Positions 59,512-64,000 of a stretch of DNA of 64,000 nucleotides are shown here, one piece after another (within the stretch, counting starts at the first letter, position 1; every line of letters begins with the position of its first letter). The stretch comes from Sporosarcina sp. D27 (lineage in GTDB: Bacteria > Bacillota > Bacilli > Bacillales_A > Planococcaceae). Position numbers and translations under genes: made by a program. The notes under the pieces were generated by a model. The model had not been told where the DNA came from. It saw only the letters and a list, made by a program, of their open reading frames with translations, and made no database searches. The stretch lies in NCBI RefSeq assembly GCF_000586555.1, contig NZ_AZUC01000014.1, positions 186,001 to 250,000 on the forward strand. Reading direction: 5' to 3'.

Positions 59512-59850
59512 ATGAAAAGAATCTTGTTAGCAATATGTGTCATCGCTTTATTTGGAATCGCATATACGTACCAATCTCCTATTCTAGAAACAAACCAGGC
59601 AATCGACCAAGCGAAAAAACATGTAGTCACTCCACCCGAGGAATGGCAAGCATCGTTTCCGAAAGTAGAAGAACAAGTAATTCCTTGGAAAGTGATTCGT
59701 GTTGAGTTAGTGAAGCGTCAAGGTTTTTGGAATGAACTTATGAACAAGCAGAAATGGGAAGTTACGATGGAATACGAGAGAATGCAAGCCACTATTGTTT
59801 TAAATGCATATACTGGAGAATTTATGGAAATCTATGGTCCGCTCAATTAA
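59512..59850 (+). CDS. membrane-anchored PepSY-like protein, 112 residues
   Basis: One N-terminal membrane helix (ILLAICVIALFGIAYTYQ) is followed by an extracytoplasmic part that starts TNQAIDQAKKHVVTPPEEW and ends ATIVLNAYTGEFMEIYGPLN. That ending pattern recalls PepSY-type domains (Y-G-E). ATG at 59512 follows TAGGGAG; the frame is open upstream to 59473 without a ribosome binding site. Function unknown. Confidence 0.6.
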   Translation: MKRILLAICVIALFGIAYTYQSPILETNQAIDQAKKHVVTPPEEWQASFPKVEEQVIPWKVIRVELVKRQGFWNELMNKQKWEVTMEYERMQATIVLNAYTGEFMEIYGPLN

Positions 59851-59948
59851 TAAAAAACTTAAAGGATACTTTAGATCCAAAAAATAAAAAAACATAGGCA
59901 TTCAATAAATAGACCTAGGCTAATTCAATCGAATGAAGGTGGAAAAAA

Positions 59949-60230
59949 ATGAATGCGTTTTTTCAAAAGGTGGAAAATAAGTCCAACTCCAAAATTCTGA
60001 AGTTTATCAGGGTGTTCATGGTAATCGGAATGACATTCTTTTTGTTCATGGCGATCTTCAATCATCTCGATTTGTACTACTTAATGTGGGTTTTTCTACT
60101 CGTAGCAGTTCTTTCTCTAATTGATATAATTGTAAGTCTTATCAATAAAGCGGACAAAAAAGTAGTACTACTTGAAATTGGTTATGCCCTTATTTGGATA
60201 TTCATTTTACTTCTGTACGTGCTTATTTAA
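59949..60230 (+). CDS. small membrane protein, 93 residues
   Basis: Three hydrophobic segments (FMVIGMTFFLFMAIFNHL, YLMWVFLLVAVLSLIDIIV and IGYALIWIFILLLYVLI) and a basic N-terminus. GAAGGTGG precedes the ATG. It resembles DUF4305-type small membrane proteins in outline, but this is only a guess. Confidence 0.6.
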   Translation: MNAFFQKVENKSNSKILKFIRVFMVIGMTFFLFMAIFNHLDLYYLMWVFLLVAVLSLIDIIVSLINKADKKVVLLEIGYALIWIFILLLYVLI

Positions 60231-60286
60231 TGTAGATTGTATGCTCTTAAAGAAGCGCGGAAATTTGAAATTTAAGGAGAAAATTT

Positions 60287-60523
60287 ATGGCGCTATTTGG
60301 TTTTATTGTAGTAGCAACAATTTTAGGAGCGCTTTTACTGGTTTTCGCCGGTCCGGTGTTTGGGGGAGTCCTCGCGTTTGGAATCGTTGTAGGATGTCTA
60401 TTCTGGGGGCTGTATATGATGAATGACATTCATAAAAAAATCCATGAATCCTCTCCCAAAAAAGATAAAGTACAAAAAGCTTATGAACAATATTTAAGCG
60501 AACGACGTGACCGTTTGGAATAA
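60287..60523 (+). CDS. small membrane protein, 78 residues
   Basis: Two hydrophobic segments (FIVVATILGALLLVFA and VFGGVLAFGIVVGCLFWGLYMM) are followed by a charged helical tail HKKIHESSPKKDKVQKAYEQ. TAAGGAG lies 9 nt before the ATG. No family recognised. Confidence 0.63.
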   Translation: MALFGFIVVATILGALLLVFAGPVFGGVLAFGIVVGCLFWGLYMMNDIHKKIHESSPKKDKVQKAYEQYLSERRDRLE

Positions 60524-60585
60524 ATTTCTACCATGTGTTGGTAGTTACAACAGATGGAAATACTTTTAAGATAGAGGTGGTTGAC

Positions 60586-61071
60586 ATGCAAATTTCGATA
60601 CGGAATATGAAGGCAGAAGACGCTCAACTAATACAAGAAGTGGCGAAAATCAGCTGGAATGCAACCTATGAAAGCATCATTCCGCATGATGTTCAAGAAC
60701 GATTTCTAACCACCGCTTATAGTGATGAGATGATGGCGCGTCGCTTAGAACACTCGTTGATGCTTGTTGGAGAACAGGATGGAAACCTTGTAGGCTTTGC
60801 AAACTTTTCTCCAGTAAATGATGTTGGTGAATCTGAATTAGCTGCGATTTATCTTCATCCAGAATATCAAGGAAGTGGGATTGGAACGGCTTTGTTACAA
60901 GAAGGAATCGTCCAACTTGAAAATGTTAAAAAGATTTACATAACAGTTGAAAAAGATAACCTGATCGGAAAGTCGTTCTACGATGCAAAAGGATTTAAGA
61001 TGATTGAACAGTTTGAGGAAGACTTCGATGGTCATATGCTGCAATCCGTTCGAATGGTTTTGACCCTGTGA
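60586..61071 (+). CDS. GNAT family N-acetyltransferase
   Basis: This 161-residue acetyltransferase has the N-terminal ISIRNMKAEDAQLIQEVAKI, the beta-strand ELAAIYLHPEYQ, the acetyl-CoA loop GSGIGTALLQEGI near residue 100, and the motif B segment NLIGKSFYDAKGFKMIEQFE near 125-145. ATG at 60586 is preceded by GAGGTGG; the frame opens upstream at 60535 but without a ribosome binding site. Substrate unknown. Confidence 0.85.
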   Translation: MQISIRNMKAEDAQLIQEVAKISWNATYESIIPHDVQERFLTTAYSDEMMARRLEHSLMLVGEQDGNLVGFANFSPVNDVGESELAAIYLHPEYQGSGIGTALLQEGIVQLENVKKIYITVEKDNLIGKSFYDAKGFKMIEQFEEDFDGHMLQSVRMVLTL

Positions 61072-61133
61072 ATGGTTTCCTAAACATAAGATGATAATAC
61101 GGTGGGAATACCATATTTAAGGAGGTAAATAAC

Positions 61134-61583
61134 TTGAACACTTCATACCGCGGTGAAATTGAAAATCTTTATAAAAAACTAATAGCTGCTTGGAATAATC
61201 GAGATGCACAAGGAATGGCAAATCAATTTACGGAGCTGGGGGTTCAAATTGGATTTGATGGAAGTAAAGTTATTGGAAAAAAAGAAATACTATTACACCT
61301 AGAGCCTATATTTGAACAACATCCAACAGCACCTTTTATAGCTAAGGTTAAAGATATTAGGTTATTAGGAACTGACGTCGCAATTTTACACGCTATTGCG
61401 GGAATGATTCCACCTGGAAAGACGGATATTGAGCCAAAGGTAAATGCGCTTCAAACTCTAGTTGCTGTTAAAAAGGATAATGAATGGCGAGTTGAGCTTT
61501 TTCAAAATACCCCTGCTCAGTTCCACGGTAGACCAGAGTTAGTTGAAGAGATGACGGATGAATTACAGCAACTCCTCAGATAA
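61134..61583 (+). CDS. SnoaL-like/SgcJ-type nuclear-transport-factor-2-fold protein
   Basis: This 149-residue NTF2-like cone-fold protein has an N-terminal helix pair (IENLYKKLIAAWNNRDAQGM), then GVQIGFDGSKVIGKKEILLH, and a C-terminal sheet (VAVKKDNEWRVELFQNTPAQ). This is the SgcJ/EcaC family layout. These are small cytoplasmic proteins with unknown or ketosteroid-isomerase-like roles. TTG follows GGAGG with good spacing. It stands alone. Confidence 0.8.
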   Translation: MNTSYRGEIENLYKKLIAAWNNRDAQGMANQFTELGVQIGFDGSKVIGKKEILLHLEPIFEQHPTAPFIAKVKDIRLLGTDVAILHAIAGMIPPGKTDIEPKVNALQTLVAVKKDNEWRVELFQNTPAQFHGRPELVEEMTDELQQLLR

Positions 61584-61683
61584 CTAACAATCGATTTACT
61601 TTATTGTCTAGCACTAACATCAATGTAAATTGGAACTATTGATAGCAATAATCCGTAAATGAACGAAGAGGGAGGAGTTTAAA

Positions 61684-62064
61684 ATGATTAGTAAAAATTG
61701 GCTTCCAATTGGACTTATTGTTATTTCCGTTGCTTTATTAATGGCATATGATTTCTTTCCTAAGATAAACGATTTGTTGTCTATTCCTAAACCGATAGTT
61801 AATGTATTCTTACTCCTGATTTTGTTTGTTGGCTTCTATACAACACCTCTTCTAAAGGATCATACATTAAGATCCAATTTCCTTTGGGGTGCTGCAACGG
61901 TGATTTATCTGATGGGGCTAATTATAGTGTTCACCATTTTGGGAGGGAATTCCCAAGTGGGCCTGTCCCTAACCAGTCCTGCTCTATGGTTAGTTCTGGC
62001 GATTAGCGTGTTTGAGTTATACCGTGAATATAAGAAACTGAAAGCTGCCCAACCTACTCCTTGA
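61684..62064 (+). CDS. membrane protein of unknown function, 126 residues
   Basis: Four hydrophobic segments (WLPIGLIVISVALLMAY, IVNVFLLLILFVGFYTT, FLWGAATVIYLMGLIIVFTI and PALWLVLAISVFELY) with a basic C-terminus. GGGAGGAG precedes the ATG. No family recognised. Confidence 0.66.
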   Translation: MISKNWLPIGLIVISVALLMAYDFFPKINDLLSIPKPIVNVFLLLILFVGFYTTPLLKDHTLRSNFLWGAATVIYLMGLIIVFTILGGNSQVGLSLTSPALWLVLAISVFELYREYKKLKAAQPTP

Positions 62065-62196
62065 ATCACGCCTTCTATATGATTGAACACGTTGTAGGTT
62101 AGCGTATACTGTTAACCTAACGAGTAAGCCTCATTCTGTTCCTTTATTTTAGGAAATGGGAGGTTACTTTTTGACTTTGCAAGGAGGTATTCGACT

Positions 62197-62883
62197 ATGA
62201 AATTAGAAATTATCGCAACAAACCTACAAGATGCTTTACTAGCTGAACAAGCTGGAGCAGACCGGCTGGAATTATGTTCAGCACTAACTGAAGGTGGATT
62301 GACACCAAGTTTAGGGTTGATTGAAGCGGTGGTTGAGGGAGTTTCGATTCCAGTCCACGTCATTGTCCGTCCTCATAGTAGAACGTTCAATTATACTGAG
62401 GAAGATATCAAAGTTATGCTTGCGGATATCCATCACATTCAGCAGACAAAAGCTTCAGGAATTGTCATCGGCATATTAGATGAAAACAATCGGGTGGATA
62501 CTGTCAATTTGAAGCGTTTTTTGGATGCAGCAGGAGACTTGAATGTCACATTCCACCGTGCATTCGATGCAATTGAAAATCAGCTCGAAGCGGTCGATGT
62601 GATAGGTGACTTCCCTCAAATCCAACGTATCTTAACGTCAGGTGGCCAAGCACCTGCTCCTCAATCGGTAGAGAAAATCAGGCAATTGGTTGAGAAGACA
62701 AAAAATACCTCAGTAACGATTTTAGCAGGGAACGGTATGATACCTGAAGGATTAGCTGAATTTATTGAATCGACAGGGGTTACAGAAGTCCATTTTGGAT
62801 CCGCAGTCCGAGAACACCAAAGTTTTCAGTATCCAATGAACCAAAAAGTGATAACAAACATCAAGTCAATCATTAGTCAATAA
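62197..62883 (+). CDS. cutC: CutC family protein
   Basis: This 228-residue TIM-barrel protein has the CutC signatures AGADRLELCSALTEGGLTPSLG at residues 18-39 (in full 22 residues), PVHVIVRPHSRTFNYTEED near 56, TFHRAFDAI near 117, and RILTSGGQAPAPQSVEKIR near 138. CutC was described as a copper-homeostasis protein in E. coli, though its biochemical role remains unclear. AAGGAGG precedes the ATG. It is a single gene. Confidence 0.9.
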   Translation: MKLEIIATNLQDALLAEQAGADRLELCSALTEGGLTPSLGLIEAVVEGVSIPVHVIVRPHSRTFNYTEEDIKVMLADIHHIQQTKASGIVIGILDENNRVDTVNLKRFLDAAGDLNVTFHRAFDAIENQLEAVDVIGDFPQIQRILTSGGQAPAPQSVEKIRQLVEKTKNTSVTILAGNGMIPEGLAEFIESTGVTEVHFGSAVREHQSFQYPMNQKVITNIKSIISQ

Positions 62884-63076
62884 GCTATCTTCTCTTGGTA
62901 AAACACCACCTTATCACTAAAAGGGATGTATTCTCTTTAAAAACCCCCAAACCTCGGTCCATGAGGTTTACAATCCTATGGTTTTCAATAGTACAACATA
63001 CTGCTGATAATTATTAAACGTATTGGTTCTATAGAAAAGGCGCATACTCCTTTTAAGACGGAGGTGCAATTGTACT

Positions 63077-63793
63077 ATGGAACATACCGATTTCTTTAAG
63101 GTGGATTTCTGGGAAATGATCTTGCGCACTACACTTGCGTTTCTGGTGCTCTTATTGTTGGCTCGTTTCATGGGAAAAAAACAAATTTCCCAACTTACAT
63201 TCTTCCATTACGTGACTGGAATCACGATTGGGTCGATTGCAGCTGATATCGCAGGAGAATCGGAGACGCCATTCACGGACGGGTTAGTTGCGATGATCTG
63301 GTGGGCAGTATTGACGATTGCGATGAATTATATTGCTATGAAATCCAAAAAAGCACGTATCTTGTTAGATGATAAACCAATAATTATAATTCGAGAAGGG
63401 AAAATTGAAGAGGGTTCATTAAGGAAAGCGCGTCTCGATCTTAATGACGTCAATATGCTACTACGTGAACAAAGCATTTTTTCGATAAAAGACGTGTACT
63501 ATGCCATTTTCGAAGTCAATGGAAATTTAAGTGTCATGAAACGCGCAGGATTAGAGAATGCTACAAAAGCTGATGTAAAGGCGTCTACCAGAGAACCTAA
63601 ATACATTCCTACTGAAATTATTTCAGATGGAGAACTCGTTTTGGAAAATTTATCAGAACTTAACTTAACAGAACAATGGGTGTATGATCAGCTTAAAAAG
63701 AAAGGGATTAATCGCGTTGACCAAGTCTTTTATGCGGAAATCCAAGGTAATGGAGACTTGCATGTCGATGAAAGGACAGCTAAAGATAATTAA
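63077..63793 (+). CDS. DUF421 family membrane protein (YetF-like)
   Basis: This 238-residue protein has three N-terminal membrane helices (to about residue 88), including RFMGKKQISQLTFFHYVTGI, a DUF421 hallmark. A soluble part follows with IIIREGKIEEGSLRKARLDL and a C-terminal YetF-type domain. Relatives in B. subtilis (YetF, YdfS/YdfR, YkjA) are linked with sporulation-related membrane proteins, but function is unclear. CGGAGG precedes the ATG. It is followed by a strong terminator. Confidence 0.9.
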   Translation: MEHTDFFKVDFWEMILRTTLAFLVLLLLARFMGKKQISQLTFFHYVTGITIGSIAADIAGESETPFTDGLVAMIWWAVLTIAMNYIAMKSKKARILLDDKPIIIIREGKIEEGSLRKARLDLNDVNMLLREQSIFSIKDVYYAIFEVNGNLSVMKRAGLENATKADVKASTREPKYIPTEIISDGELVLENLSELNLTEQWVYDQLKKKGINRVDQVFYAEIQGNGDLHVDERTAKDN

Positions 63794-63794
63794 A

Positions 63795-63841
63795 TAGAGA
63801 GGAACCAATACCATATACATGATATTGGTTCCTCTCTATTT
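63795..63841 (+). terminator. strong intrinsic terminator after DUF421 gene
   Basis: TAGAGAGGAACCAATA (63795-63810) pairs perfectly with TATTGGTTCCTCTCTA (63823-63838), followed by TTT. The remaining 159 bp to the window end hold no recognisable gene. Confidence 0.88.
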
Positions 63842-64000
63842 GCTGGTGAACAAATATATCCTTCTTGATTGTTGGATTTGTGTAAATTGACCTACAAATT
63901 AAAGGGATTTACTAAAGCGATAGAGAAATAATATTAACAGATGGGAAAAAACAGCAATAAAATGGTATTTTATCGCTAGAAGTGTCCCGTACTTTTAACG

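Noticed and set aside
62949..62969. Hairpin AAACCTC/GAGGTTT after cutC as a terminator
   Set aside because: Only 7 bp, and it has no T tract on either side, so it was not called.
1..64000. CRISPR arrays, tRNA or rRNA genes, prophage or intact insertion sequence
   Set aside because: No regularly spaced direct repeats, no tRNA-like cloverleaf with CCA end, no rRNA stretches and no structural phage or full transposase genes were seen.

Overview
The window looks like chromosome from a low-GC, spore-former-type Bacillota of the Bacillales, most likely a Planococcaceae member (Sporosarcina, Psychrobacillus or Lysinibacillus type). This is inferred from the A+T-rich sequence, strong GGAGG-type ribosome binding sites, very frequent TTG and GTG starts, and gene pairs known from Bacillus subtilis (ywnA/ywnB, ytcD/ytbD/ytbE, yerO/swrC, pbpC, patB, ytrAB-like). 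No rRNA, tRNA, CRISPR array, prophage or intact insertion sequence was seen.

Left end (1-5.7 kb): the 3' part of a urea transporter is followed by a five-gene nickel/peptide-type ABC importer (nikABCDE-like). This suggests a urease locus just outside the window. Then come an acetyltransferase, a small lipoprotein and decayed sequence (5.7-8 kb).

Centre (8-34 kb): this is the most coherent part and reads as an amino-acid catabolic island, best explained as lysine breakdown. Block 1 (8.06-14.6 kb) has an LL-DAP-aminotransferase-like enzyme, an alpha-aminoadipate-semialdehyde-type aldehyde dehydrogenase, a saccharopine-dehydrogenase-family protein resembling lysine 6-dehydrogenase, and a complete polar amino acid ABC importer. 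An unrelated GntR/ABC/exported protein/ECF sigma operon, a cold-shock gene and an IS3-family relic follow (14.8-19.2 kb). Block 2 (19.7-24.8 kb) has a CdaR/PucR-type regulator divergent from an ornithine-cyclodeaminase/mu-crystallin-family protein, an FAD amino-acid oxidase and a PutP-like sodium symporter. This set would fit a pipecolate branch that meets the lysine route at piperideine-6-carboxylate. Block 3 (25.0-32.7 kb) has a two-subunit 3-oxoacid CoA-transferase, hydroxyacyl-CoA dehydrogenase, enoyl-CoA hydratase, acyl-CoA dehydrogenase, thiolase, a D-2-hydroxyacid dehydrogenase and a tartrate/D-malate-type decarboxylating dehydrogenase. It could take a C4-C5 acyl-CoA to acetyl-CoA. Convergent with it is dapA (lysine biosynthesis) under a recognisable lysine riboswitch. 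Biosynthesis repressed by lysine therefore lies next to presumed lysine catabolism. The substrate assignment of blocks 2 and 3 is inference.

Right part (34-64 kb): ordinary accessory and housekeeping genes. These include a POT peptide transporter; a DUF1284 protein; the ywnB-ywnA divergent pair with three 19-bp operator-like repeats; an XRE/DUF3169 pair; a frameshifted HTH gene; the HxlR regulator with MFS exporter and aldo/keto reductase; a luciferase-like oxidoreductase; a stand-alone DnaB C-terminal-type domain; a TetR regulator and SwrC-type RND exporter with three shared operator-like repeats; oligoendopeptidase F; an iron alcohol dehydrogenase; PspC; a DUF6241 protein; a MecA-like class B penicillin-binding protein; a PatB-type C-S lyase; a string of small membrane proteins; an acetyltransferase; a SnoaL-like protein; CutC; and a DUF421 membrane protein. 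Many operons end in clear intrinsic terminators, which are listed.
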